Source of the DNA: M3007 sp044230315 | GTDB lineage: Bacteria; Bacteroidota; Bacteroidia; Chitinophagales; Saprospiraceae | Assembly (NCBI GenBank): GCA_044230315.1 | Contig: JBGARJ010000003.1 | Location: forward strand, 1 to 64,000 | Length of the DNA stretch: 64,000 bases | Reading direction: 5' to 3' | Part shown: in pieces, positions 1 to 8,309 of the stretch | How positions within the stretch are numbered: the first letter of the stretch is position 1 | Layout of the letters: each line of letters opens with the position of its first letter | Notes under the pieces: generated by a model | What the model saw: only the letters and a program-made list of their open reading frames with translations | Told to the model about the DNA's origin: nothing | Databases searched by the model: none | Program-made: the position numbers and the translations under genes

Positions 1-134
1 AGTCCGCTTTGCCGGGTTAGCGTAGGGGCTTTTCTGTTCCAACCAGGCAGGAGGAGGGCGAAATACGGGATATTTTAACCGACGAATAACGACGTTGGGG
101 CAGAAAAGTACCAGGCTAACGCGGCAAAGCGGAC
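1..134. repeat. MITE-like inverted repeat at the left edge
   Basis: Positions 1-21 (AGTCCGCTTTGCCG then GTTAGC with one intervening base) recur inverted at 114-134. The complementarity continues less perfectly to about 43 bp per arm, through a second block containing CTTTTCTG. The centre of about 45 bp has no reading frame. This is the shape of a small non-autonomous transposable element or a large hairpin. Because it begins at the first base of the window, its true left end and any target duplication cannot be seen. The rest of the stretch up to 230 shows no gene. Confidence 0.55.
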
Positions 135-230
135 TGGACGGCCCACTAGTGTAAATGGCTGGTTGCCGCTTTTGTTTACCGATTTGGCGGATAATTGAAA
201 GAAAAGATGGCCGGGCGGCAACGCGGTGCG

Positions 231-653
231 TCAATTCGGAGGCGCCTGGTGCATAGCGATCCGGAGCAGCACCGAGCGGTTGTTGTTCATGGCCGGGGTG
301 TCGTTGATGACCCTGGATTGATAGCCCTGCTTCTCCAGCTTAAGGGTGTAGCCGGTGTGTTCGAGCACCGGAAAGGCAAACACGCCCAGCTCATCCGTTT
401 GGGCGGTGTGGAGCACTTTGCCCGCCGTATTATTCAGGGTAATGGTGGCGCCGGCAACGGGCAGGTTGTTGTCGCGGTCGCGTACTTCGCCGGTCAGTTG
501 TTCTTCCGGTTGCTGCCAAAGCGAACTGCTGAACAAAACAACGACGGCCAGGAAGATCATTACCGGCGGGCGCGACAAGTGGCGCAGGATCTCCAGTTCG
601 ATGATCGTTCTTTCGAGCCAGCTCTCGTCGTGGCGGTGGTGTGGGTGCAGCAT
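231..653 (-). CDS. small membrane protein with CarboxypepD_reg-like domain
   Basis: This is a 140-aa protein. A His-rich, charged N terminus is followed by one membrane segment (about residues 30-47) and a carboxypeptidase-regulatory-like beta-sandwich (about 53-135) with the usual LTGEV..PVAGATITL opening and a GVFAFP strand. The start was placed at ATG 653, 11 bp after the stop of the VirJ-like gene at 665-1408, because the upstream extension overlaps that gene and reads as low-complexity Arg/Pro. The close spacing suggests co-transcription with the two hydrolase genes. Such a domain behind a membrane anchor is common in Bacteroidota envelope proteins and often mediates protein contacts. 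The specific role is unknown. Confidence 0.7.
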   Translation of the reverse strand: MLHPHHRHDESWLERTIIELEILRHLSRPPVMIFLAVVVLFSSSLWQQPEEQLTGEVRDRDNNLPVAGATITLNNTAGKVLHTAQTDELGVFAFPVLEHTGYTLKLEKQGYQSRVINDTPAMNNNRSVLLRIAMHQAPPN

Positions 654-664
654 ACTGGGGCGGG

Positions 665-1408
665 TTAGTTTTGAAAGTGGAGGAGTTCGTCGGTGACGCC
701 GGCTTTTTGCCGGTAGAACCGGTGGCCGCCGGGGATGGTTTTTAGATTGAACTGTTCGCGAATGAGGTCGCCGCACCAGCTGTAATTTTCCCGTTCGCCG
801 TAAATGAACAGCACGGGCTTGCCGCGCAACTGTTCGATTTCCGGCTTTACCGACAGGGCGGCCGGCGAATTGTGTTCCACCCAGTTGTAGAGGTGAAACT
901 TGAAGTCGGCCATCCCGTCGGGCGACAGCAGGGCGAGGAATTGCACTTTGGCTTTCAGGCTGTCGTCGAGGCGGTTATAGGCAAACGGCACCAGGTTGGC
1001 GCCACAGGAATAGCCGATCAGGATGATCTTGTCTTTGCCGGTGGCGGCTTCGCCCATGCGGATCATGCGTGCCAGGTCGGCGCTGAGTTGTTCGGGTGTT
1101 TTGGCTTTGTGCAGGTATTTGAGGGAGTTCAGCCCCCACACCGGAATGCCGTGCGCGGCGAGGGTATTGCACATGGCCTGGGTGAAGCGGCTCCAGCCGC
1201 CGTCGCCGGTCATGACCACTGCGAAATAATCGCTTTGATCGCCCGTGATCGGGATATTTTTCACCGGTAGTTTTTGCTTTTTGCCCCCGTGCGCAGGATG
1301 AGCAAGGGCCGGGTCGTTTACCCGTTCGGAATGGGCCTGGGCCTGCAGATTTAAAAGCAGGGCGCCCGCCAGCAGGCATCTGGCAAAAAAATAGGTCAGC
1401 CGTTTCAT
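665..1408 (-). CDS. VirJ/AcvB-family serine hydrolase, single domain
   Basis: This 247-aa protein has a signal peptide (about residues 1-25). The body reads as the VirJ alpha/beta-hydrolase domain: a TGDGGW strand-turn near the start, a nucleophile elbow GYSCGAN, NRL after it, and a late GGH that would supply the catalytic His. Agrobacterium VirJ and AcvB are periplasmic; AcvB-type proteins have been linked to hydrolysis of lysyl-phosphatidylglycerol, so an envelope lipid or aminoacyl-ester substrate is plausible. It follows the two-domain AcvB-like gene by about 110 bp in the same direction. No lpiA/mprF-type aminoacyl-PG synthase is in the window, so the substrate assignment is inference only. 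Confidence 0.8.
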   Translation of the reverse strand: MKRLTYFFARCLLAGALLLNLQAQAHSERVNDPALAHPAHGGKKQKLPVKNIPITGDQSDYFAVVMTGDGGWSRFTQAMCNTLAAHGIPVWGLNSLKYLHKAKTPEQLSADLARMIRMGEAATGKDKIILIGYSCGANLVPFAYNRLDDSLKAKVQFLALLSPDGMADFKFHLYNWVEHNSPAALSVKPEIEQLRGKPVLFIYGERENYSWCGDLIREQFNLKTIPGGHRFYRQKAGVTDELLHFQN

Positions 1409-1521
1409 CGAATAAGCAGTTTAGAACGGTTCAAAGAAATACGGCAGCGGCATATACCGCAACAAAAAACCGGGCGGGGCGGGTAATTGCTCCCTCGAAC
1501 CGGGCACCTGTGGCAGCGGCC

Positions 1522-3063
1522 TCACTTGCTCCAAATCGTGCCGGCCACTTTCACGGCGTCGTTGTCGTAGTGGTGCGAACCCGGGATTTTGACAAACCGG
1601 GTGTGCGCCGCGCCCTGCAAGGCCTGTTTAAACGCATTGTCTTCTTTTTCACCCGACACACACAACACCGGCACGCCCTGCATGCGCCGAACTTCCGCCG
1701 CCACATCATAAGCGCCGCCGCCCCAGCCGAGCATGCCGGCCACATGGATCTCAAAATCGCCTTTCACATCGGGCGAAAGCAACACCACTCCTTCGGCTTT
1801 TTCGCGCAGATCGGCCGGCAAGCGGTTGTACACGAAGGGCGCCACATTGGCGCCGAAACTGTACCCCAGCAGCAGGAACTTCGATTTGCCCCACTGGGCG
1901 AGGTACTGGCGGAGGAGCGGCGCGAGGTCGTTGGTGGTTTGTTCGGGCGATTTGGCCTTCCAGAAATACGACTGGCTGTTGAGGCCCACTACCGGCAGGT
2001 GTTTGGCCGAGAGTTGATCGCAGATTTGCTGGTCGAAACCCGTCCAACCGCCGTCGCCGCTGATAAATAATACCAGGGGCGTATTCGAGTCGGACGGCGC
2101 CGGCGTGATGGTGACCGGCAGGCCGGCGCCGGTGGCGGCTACTGCGTCCGAGAGGGTGGCGAGTACGGACAAGCTGTTGGCCGAGGTTTGATGCCGGACG
2201 GCTCCATCGCTCTTTACTGCCGGCGCCACGCGGGCGAAGGACGCCCGGAATTGCGGCAGCCAGTTTTTGGTGACGGCAAAGCCATGGCCCACCTTTGGCA
2301 GGCGGGTGACGGTTACGTTGGGCACGTTTTCAAAAAAATCGAGGGTCTTTTGGCAGTGACAGTCCTGGTCGACCTCACCCTGCAGGACTTCCAACGGCGC
2401 GGCCGGCGCGGGCTGGTCGGTAAAATCGAAGCCGAGGCCGTCCTTGCGGCGCACCATCGTGAGTTTGCCGGAACCCTCGCACAGGGGTTTGCGCACTTGA
2501 ATATCCGGGCAGAAACCCAGCGCCACGCCGCCTTTGAACGTACCGGCAGGGGCCTGGCACAGGAGGCCATAACTGAGCGTGGCGCCCGACGAATAACCCG
2601 CCAGCACGGGTTTGTGGTACACGGGGAGTTTTAATTCCTTCTGGACGAACTCGCTGAGATTCTCCATGTCGCCCGCCGGGTAGAGGCATTTTTCGTCGGT
2701 GGACTGGAGTTTTTTGTAATATTTCACGATGTCGATACCGACCACCAGGGTCTGACCGTCCTGCGCCAGCGCTTTGGCCATGTCTACCACGCCGAGATTC
2801 CAGCCGCCGTCGCCGCTGATAAACAGCACTACCTCGGCCGGGGTCGTCATATTGCCGTAAACCGTGACGGTGCCGACCGGGGGGAAGTTCAGTTTACGGC
2901 TGGGCACTTTGGCGTCGGTTCCAAAGGAGCCGGGCGCAACGGGTTGGGCAACGGCAGCGGGCCAGGCGGCCTTTCCGGCGGCCGGTACCTGAACTTTGAG
3001 GCCGGAAATAGCCACCAGCAAGGCGGCGCAACCGACAGTAGCGAAAAACAACAGCGTTCTCAT
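1522..3063 (-). CDS. AcvB-like protein with two VirJ-type hydrolase domains
   Basis: This 513-aa protein has an N-terminal signal/anchor (residues 1-20) and two successive alpha/beta-hydrolase domains. The first (about 45-285) has LFISGDGGW, the nucleophile elbow GYSSG, an acidic residue in EVDQDC and a His in KVGHGF. The second (about 310-510) has a nearly identical LFISGDGGW, GYSFGAN, GEKED and GSHHY. The two-domain layout and length fit AcvB rather than VirJ. In proteobacteria only one half may be catalytic; here both halves keep a Ser elbow and a late His. The neighbouring single-domain protein resembles the C-terminal half more (GAN...NRL after the Ser), suggesting local duplication. Likely periplasmic. 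Confidence 0.82.
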   Translation of the reverse strand: MRTLLFFATVGCAALLVAISGLKVQVPAAGKAAWPAAVAQPVAPGSFGTDAKVPSRKLNFPPVGTVTVYGNMTTPAEVVLFISGDGGWNLGVVDMAKALAQDGQTLVVGIDIVKYYKKLQSTDEKCLYPAGDMENLSEFVQKELKLPVYHKPVLAGYSSGATLSYGLLCQAPAGTFKGGVALGFCPDIQVRKPLCEGSGKLTMVRRKDGLGFDFTDQPAPAAPLEVLQGEVDQDCHCQKTLDFFENVPNVTVTRLPKVGHGFAVTKNWLPQFRASFARVAPAVKSDGAVRHQTSANSLSVLATLSDAVAATGAGLPVTITPAPSDSNTPLVLFISGDGGWTGFDQQICDQLSAKHLPVVGLNSQSYFWKAKSPEQTTNDLAPLLRQYLAQWGKSKFLLLGYSFGANVAPFVYNRLPADLREKAEGVVLLSPDVKGDFEIHVAGMLGWGGGAYDVAAEVRRMQGVPVLCVSGEKEDNAFKQALQGAAHTRFVKIPGSHHYDNDAVKVAGTIWSK

Positions 3064-3285
3064 GTTTTGTCAGAACAGATTGAAATACAGATCCGGGCGG
3101 CGGCTTATATAGGCCCAACGCCCGGGTAAAATTCTGCCTTATGCGGGTGAAGTGCCCGGCAATTCGGGCCATGCCGGCAAACGGCCGGCCGGAGGCGGGC
3201 AAAAGTTCACCCCAATCTGTTCAGCGGCGCCGGCGGGTCGGCAAAACGCTCGTTATCCCGGGCGGCCGGGAGGGGGGCGTCAACG

Positions 3286-3960
3286 CTACCGGGCCAACAG
3301 TTCCAGCATCATCTTTGCCACCAGGGTGTTCCCGGATTCGTTCAGGTGGACGCCGTCGGTGGTCAGCACGCCTTTTTCCAGGTTTTGCGGATTGTGCTGC
3401 TGGTTATATTCCAGAAACGCCCGGCGGAAATCGCACACCGCGCAGCCGTACTCGGCAGCCAGGTTGCGGATGATCTGGCTGTACTGGTTCAGTTCGCCGT
3501 CGAGGGCGTTGGTGCAATCGGTTTTTTCGCCAACGCAGGCGGGCGAGCAGAGCACCAGACGGATTCCCTGGGCCTGCATTTTTTTGATCAGCGCAGTGTA
3601 AAACCGCTGGAATTTGTCGGCGTCGGTGCCCGTGCCGAGGAGGCGCTTGTGCCACACATCGTTGACGCCCACCCAAATGAACACCTGGTCGGGGCGCCGG
3701 TCGAGCACGTCAGTTTCGAGCCGCAGGTAGAGGTCGTACACTTTGTTGCCGCTGATGCCGGCGCCGATGAGGTCGTAATCGGCGGCACGGTTGGCGGCGC
3801 TGAGCGAATCGTTCATCTGCACGATGAAACCGCCGGGCTTGACAGCCGCCTCGGTGATGCTGTCGCCGAAGAAAACAATACGGGTGGGTTTGGGCATGGT
3901 GGTAAAAGCGAAAAGCGCAAAACCAAGGAAGCAGAGATAAAAGGGCAGGTACCGCAGCAT
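3286..3960 (-). CDS. SGNH/GDSL-type hydrolase (lipase/esterase family)
   Basis: This is a 224-aa exported protein. Starting at ATG 3960 it opens with a clean signal peptide (MLRYLPF...LFAFT), so this start is preferred over an upstream one at 4011. The SGNH blocks are present: FFGDSITEA (block I Ser), GAGISGNKV (block II Gly), VGVNDVW (block III Asn) and TDGVHLNESG (block V Asp/His). Such enzymes often remove acetyl or other ester groups from polysaccharides. It is divergent from the GH88 gene, with a shared 234-bp upstream region, so a carbohydrate esterase role in the same locus is reasonable but not proven. Confidence 0.85.
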   Translation of the reverse strand: MLRYLPFYLCFLGFALFAFTTMPKPTRIVFFGDSITEAAVKPGGFIVQMNDSLSAANRAADYDLIGAGISGNKVYDLYLRLETDVLDRRPDQVFIWVGVNDVWHKRLLGTGTDADKFQRFYTALIKKMQAQGIRLVLCSPACVGEKTDCTNALDGELNQYSQIIRNLAAEYGCAVCDFRRAFLEYNQQHNPQNLEKGVLTTDGVHLNESGNTLVAKMMLELLAR

Positions 3961-4088
3961 GGTTGTTTTTGTGGTGAAAATAGGAGAACCCGGCGAAAAC
4001 CGGATCAGCAAATTGAATGGGCGCCGCAGCGCCGCCTTTCGACCAGGTGGGCCGATTTTCCGGAAGCACCGGGAATGTTCTTTGTTTA

Positions 4089-4120
4089 TTGGGATTTAAA
4101 TCGGCCCTGCTTTATACTTG
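4089..4120 (+). promoter_or_regulatory. candidate promoter for the GH88 operon
   Basis: A Bacteroidota-type promoter is visible: TTG at 4089-4091, a 21-bp spacer, then TATACTTG at 4113-4120, one mismatch from TAnnTTTG. It lies about 75 bp before the GH88 start, in the divergent gap with the SGNH gene. Confidence 0.45.
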
Positions 4121-4194
4121 CTGTAAAAACCGGATTCCCGCCCGGCTTGCCTGCCGGGAATTGCGCTTCCGGGAATCAAAACAAACCAGCCTGT

Positions 4195-5373
4195 ATGCGA
4201 TTTCTTGTTTTTGCCCTGATCCTCACTGCTTGTACGGCAACCAACCGTTTTAACCCCGGTAAAAACCTCGACTATTGCGTAGAGCAGGCCGCCAAAACCC
4301 TCCAGGCCATTCCACCCGACGATTCGCTGCTGCCCCGGAGCATAAAGGCAGGAGAAACCGCCTGGCGGTTTGTGCCTGTCCGTGACTGGACGAGTGGTTT
4401 CTGGCCCGGCGCGCTGTGGTACCTGTTCGAATACACCGGCGATGAAAAATGGAAAACCGCCGCCGGCCGTTTTACCCGGATGCTCACGCCGCTGTCGACC
4501 CACCCTGCGCAGGATCACGATCTGGGTTTTCAGGTGTATTGTTCGTTCGGCAACGGCTACCGCCTGACGAAAGATCCGGAGTACAAGGCCGTCCTGTTGC
4601 GCACGGCCGATACGCTGGCCACCTTGTTCAATCCAAAAGTGGGTACCATCTTGTCGTGGCCCTGGATGAAACAGGACAGCGGCTGGACGCACAACACCAT
4701 TGTCGACAATATGATGAACCTGGAGTTGTTGTTTTGGGCCAGTAAAAACGGCGGCCCGCACCGCTTGTACGACATTGCCGTACGGCACGCCGAAACGACC
4801 ATGCGCAACCATTTCCGGCCCGATTACAGCGCCTATCACGTGATGCTGTACAACGACAGCACAGGCGCCCGGATCAGGGGCCGGACCCATCAGGGCTACG
4901 CCGACGAATCGATGTGGGCGCGCGGACAAGCGTGGGCGATCTACGGCTTCACCATGACCTACCGCGAAACCCGCGACCCGAAATTCCTCGATTTTGCCCA
5001 AAAAATTGCCGGTATTTACCTGAAACGCCTGCCTGCAGACCTGGTCCCGTATTGGGATTTTGACGCGCCCAATATCCCGGACGAACCGAAGGATGCCTCT
5101 GCGGCGGCCATTGTCGCCTCGGCCTTGCTCGAATTGTCCACCTTGGTGCAAGACCCGGCAGCAGCGGAAAACTACCGCGCAACAGCGGAAAAAATACTGG
5201 CAACGCTATCGGGCGAGCCATACCAAAGCCGGGCGAAAAACAGCGCTTTTCTGTTGCATTGCACCGGCCATAAACCCGGCGGGAGCGAAATCGATGTTTC
5301 GATCATTTATGCGGATTATTATTATTTGGAGGCGATGCTCCGGCTAAGAGCGCTGGAATCGAAGCTTAAGTGA
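4195..5373 (+). CDS. GH88 unsaturated glucuronyl hydrolase, lipoprotein
   Basis: The 392-aa product starts at ATG 4195, where a lipoprotein signal (MRFLVFALILTAC) begins; the longer open frame upstream overlaps the opposite-strand gene and is not coding. The fold reads as the (alpha/alpha)6 barrel of GH88: DLGFQVYCSFGNGY with Asp109 and DNMMNLELLFWA with Asp171. Their spacing (62) matches the two catalytic Asp residues of Bacillus UGL (88 and 149). HQGYADESMWARGQAW is also typical. The enzyme hydrates the 4,5-double bond left by polysaccharide lyases, releasing 5-keto-4-deoxyuronate, the substrate of the KduI-type protein encoded at 11682. It is probably anchored in the envelope. The polysaccharide (GAG-like, ulvan- or pectin-like) cannot be told from sequence. 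Confidence 0.92.
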   Translation: MRFLVFALILTACTATNRFNPGKNLDYCVEQAAKTLQAIPPDDSLLPRSIKAGETAWRFVPVRDWTSGFWPGALWYLFEYTGDEKWKTAAGRFTRMLTPLSTHPAQDHDLGFQVYCSFGNGYRLTKDPEYKAVLLRTADTLATLFNPKVGTILSWPWMKQDSGWTHNTIVDNMMNLELLFWASKNGGPHRLYDIAVRHAETTMRNHFRPDYSAYHVMLYNDSTGARIRGRTHQGYADESMWARGQAWAIYGFTMTYRETRDPKFLDFAQKIAGIYLKRLPADLVPYWDFDAPNIPDEPKDASAAAIVASALLELSTLVQDPAAAENYRATAEKILATLSGEPYQSRAKNSAFLLHCTGHKPGGSEIDVSIIYADYYYLEAMLRLRALESKLK

Positions 5374-5412
5374 AAAATTTGGATAGTTTTACCTGAAATT
5401 AAAATTCCTCCG

Positions 5413-7866
5413 ATGCAGCGTTTTTTATGGTCTGTTGTTGCTTTCAACCTTTGCCCGCTTCTCTCCGCCCAAACCGGCCCCATGACGCTCTGGTATGCCC
5501 AACCGGCCAAAGAATGGGTCGAAGCGCTGCCTTTGGGCAACGGCCGTCTGGGCGCCATGCTTTACGGTGCACCAGGAGAGGAGGAGTTGCAGTTGAACGA
5601 AGAAACGGTATGGGCCGGCGAGCCGGGGAACAACATCAACCCGGAAACGGGCAAGGCCATCCCCGTCATCCGGCAATTGATCCGCGAGGGCGATTATGCG
5701 GCCGCCCAAAAATACGCCGATGAACATGTCCATTCACTGAACCAGGGCATGCCTTACCAAAGCGTCGGCAGCCTGTTGATCCGGTTTCCCGGGCACGACC
5801 AGTTTGCCGGTTACCGCCGCGATCTGGATATCGCCAACGCCGTGGCTACGGTTTCCTATACCTCCGGGGGCGTGCGCTACAAACGGGAAGTGTTCAGTTC
5901 GTTTACCGATCAGGTCATGGTGGTCCGCCTTACCGCCGACCAACCCGGCCGTATCTCCTGCGACCTGGCCCTCCGCTGCCCGCATCCGGAACACCAAATC
6001 CAGGTAAGCGACGCGGCCATCGCTCTGAACGGACGTACCGGAAGCCATGAAGGGAAAAACGGCGCGATCCACTTTTTCGCCCAGACCCGGGCGGTGGTGA
6101 AAAACGGGCAGATCAGCCGGGATTCGACCCTGCTGCATATTCAGCATGCCGATACGGCCACGCTGTACATTGCCATTGCCACCAATTACAAAAACTACCG
6201 CGACATCAGCGGGATGCCGGCCCAAATCGTTGCCGGCCAGCTCGCTGCCGCTACGCAAAAAGACTATGCTGCCGCGCTGAACGCCCATACCGCCGCTTAC
6301 CGCGCCTGGTTCGACCGCGTAACGCTCGACCTCGGCCAAACCGATGCGGCGGCCCTTCCGACCGATGTGCGGCTGCGGCAGTTTGCCCGGGGCAACGACC
6401 CGCAATTGGTGGCCCTTTATTTCCAGTTCGGGCGGTATCTGCTCATTTCCAGTTCGCAACCCGGCGGCCAGCCCGCCACGCTTCAGGGCATTTGGAACGA
6501 CAAACTTATGCCGCCCTGGGACAGCAAATACACCATCAACATCAACACGGAAATGAATTACTGGCCGGCCGAACCGACCAACCTGAGCGGGCTCACCGAG
6601 CCCCTGCTCCGGATGGTCGGCGAAATTGCCGAAACCGGCCGGCAAAGCGCCCTGCAAACCTATCGCGCCCGCGGCTGGGTCACGCACCACAATACCGACA
6701 TCTGGCGGATTACCGACCCGGTAGACGGCGCCCGCTCCTGGGGGCTTTGGCCCATGGGCGGCGCGTGGTTGAGCCAACACTTGTGGGAACATTTTCTCTT
6801 TACCGGCGACCGGACGTTTCTGCAAACCAAGGCCTATCCCATCCTGAAAAGCGCCTGTCAGTTTTACGCCGATGTGTTGCAGGAAGAACCCGAACAACGA
6901 TGGCTGGTGGTGTCGCCTTCCGATTCGCCGGAAAACTCGTACACCTATGCGGAAAACAAGAAAGCGGCACTCTCGGCCGGCGCTACGATGGACAATCAAC
7001 TCGTTTTCGATCTGTTTCGCCACACGGTCGAAGCGGCCGAAACCCTGGACACCGACCCTCGTTTTGCCGATTCCCTGCGCGCATTGCTAAGCCGCCTGGC
7101 GCCAATGCAAATCGGCCGCTACAACCAGCTCCAGGAGTGGCTGCACGATTGGGACGATCCCGGCAGCAAGCACCGCCACGTGTCGCACTTGTACGGGTTG
7201 TATCCGTCGAACCAGATCTCGCCTTTCCGCACTCCGGCGCTGTTCGAGGCCGCCCGGAACTCACTGAACTACCGCGGCGACGTATCAACCGGCTGGTCGA
7301 TGGGCTGGAAGGTTTGCCTTTGGGCCCGCTTGCTCGACGGCGATCATGCCCTGAAACTGATCACCGACCAGCTCTCGCCTGCGGGCGCCAGTGAAAGCGG
7401 AGGCACCTATCCCAACCTCTTCGATGCACACCCGCCGTTCCAGATCGACGGCAACTTCGGTTGTACGGCCGGTATCGCCGAAATGCTCCTGCAAAGCCAG
7501 GATGGCGCCGTTTATCTCCTGCCCGCTTTACCCGAAGCCTGGAAAAAAGGCAGCGTGCACGGACTCCGGGCCCGCGGCGGCTTCGAAGTGGACATCGATT
7601 GGGAAAATGGCCGGATCAGTACCTGCACCATCCGGTCGGCCCTGGGCGGCAACTGCCGGCTCCGGCTGCCCGCGGGTTGGCTACCTGCTGGAATCGATGG
7701 GTTGCGACCAGCGGCGGGCGAGAATCCCAATCCCTTTTACCATACGCCGGTGGTGGCGCCGCCGTTGATTTCCGCAAAAGCGCAATTGACCGGTATCCAG
7801 CTAGCCGACACCAGCCTGTTTGATTTCGATACCGAACCGGGAAAATCGTACACCTTTCACCTTTAA
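5413..7866 (+). CDS. GH95 alpha-L-fucosidase (or alpha-L-galactosidase)
   Basis: This 817-aa protein has a signal peptide (about 1-19) and full GH95 architecture: N-terminal beta domain opening LWYAQPAKEWVEALPLGNG, helical barrel, and a C-terminal beta domain. Catalytic positions of Bifidobacterium AfcA can be matched: NINTEMNYW supplies Asn376 and Asn378, SPENSY supplies Glu507, and FQIDGNFG supplies Asp679. The gene follows GH88 by 39 bp, so they are likely co-transcribed. It would remove terminal alpha-1,2-L-fucose or L-galactose from a branched polysaccharide. Fucosidase and galactosidase activity within GH95 depends on a single subsite position that was not resolved by eye. Confidence 0.93.
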   Translation: MQRFLWSVVAFNLCPLLSAQTGPMTLWYAQPAKEWVEALPLGNGRLGAMLYGAPGEEELQLNEETVWAGEPGNNINPETGKAIPVIRQLIREGDYAAAQKYADEHVHSLNQGMPYQSVGSLLIRFPGHDQFAGYRRDLDIANAVATVSYTSGGVRYKREVFSSFTDQVMVVRLTADQPGRISCDLALRCPHPEHQIQVSDAAIALNGRTGSHEGKNGAIHFFAQTRAVVKNGQISRDSTLLHIQHADTATLYIAIATNYKNYRDISGMPAQIVAGQLAAATQKDYAAALNAHTAAYRAWFDRVTLDLGQTDAAALPTDVRLRQFARGNDPQLVALYFQFGRYLLISSSQPGGQPATLQGIWNDKLMPPWDSKYTININTEMNYWPAEPTNLSGLTEPLLRMVGEIAETGRQSALQTYRARGWVTHHNTDIWRITDPVDGARSWGLWPMGGAWLSQHLWEHFLFTGDRTFLQTKAYPILKSACQFYADVLQEEPEQRWLVVSPSDSPENSYTYAENKKAALSAGATMDNQLVFDLFRHTVEAAETLDTDPRFADSLRALLSRLAPMQIGRYNQLQEWLHDWDDPGSKHRHVSHLYGLYPSNQISPFRTPALFEAARNSLNYRGDVSTGWSMGWKVCLWARLLDGDHALKLITDQLSPAGASESGGTYPNLFDAHPPFQIDGNFGCTAGIAEMLLQSQDGAVYLLPALPEAWKKGSVHGLRARGGFEVDIDWENGRISTCTIRSALGGNCRLRLPAGWLPAGIDGLRPAAGENPNPFYHTPVVAPPLISAKAQLTGIQLADTSLFDFDTEPGKSYTFHL

Positions 7867-7891
7867 CACTCCTGCATGCAGTACATCAACC

Positions 7892-8205
7892 ACCAACTAT
7901 GGATTGTGTATAATGGCTATCGACCATGGAACCGGCTCTGTGCGAGCGCTGCTGGCGGATGTCGCCACCGGCACGCAAATCGCGACGGCGGTGTTTTACC
8001 ATCCACGTTGGATACAAGGGCATTTTTGCGATCCGGAGCAGTCAGCATCCGCCGGATTATGCGGAAGGCCTCGAATCGGTCGTGAAACCCGCATGCTCCA
8101 GCGCGCCGGATTTGACGCGGAATATTTCCCCAAACCTGAAAATACCCGGCAATCCGACGAACTTTAACGCCGCTACCCGGCGCTTGGCGAAAAAATGGAA
8201 GGCGC
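7892..8205 (+). pseudogene. araB: collapsed ribulokinase (araB) remnant
   Basis: Three fragments of L-ribulokinase are readable. In the frame of position 7913, MAIDHGTGSVRALLADVATG and then FYHPRWIQGHFCDPEQ match the N-terminal ATPase of AraB (family pattern IDYGTDSVRA...YYPRW..G.Y.DP). Near 8040 the reading shifts by one frame to QHPPDYAEGLESVVK, where the intact family reads NQFRQHPLDYIEGLE, so a few bases are lost. The frame then returns to AGFDAEYFPKPEN and, across a stop at about 8165, RRYPALGEKMEG, which resembles the AraB C terminus. About 450 central residues are absent. The original start is not clear. It cannot encode a kinase. It lies between GH95 and the intact symporter. Confidence 0.85.
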
Positions 8206-8309
8206 AGGACGTCCTTCATCCGACATTCCGACCCACGCGGTTTTATATAAACACCGGCCTTACTGCGGACACGAATAACACCTATTGCTTTCTATAAAAC
8301 AACAGCATC

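Noticed and set aside
3346..4194. 283-codon N-terminal extension of the GH88 frame
   Set aside because: It overlaps the SGNH hydrolase on the other strand and has no homology-like features; the lipoprotein signal at 4195 marks the true start.
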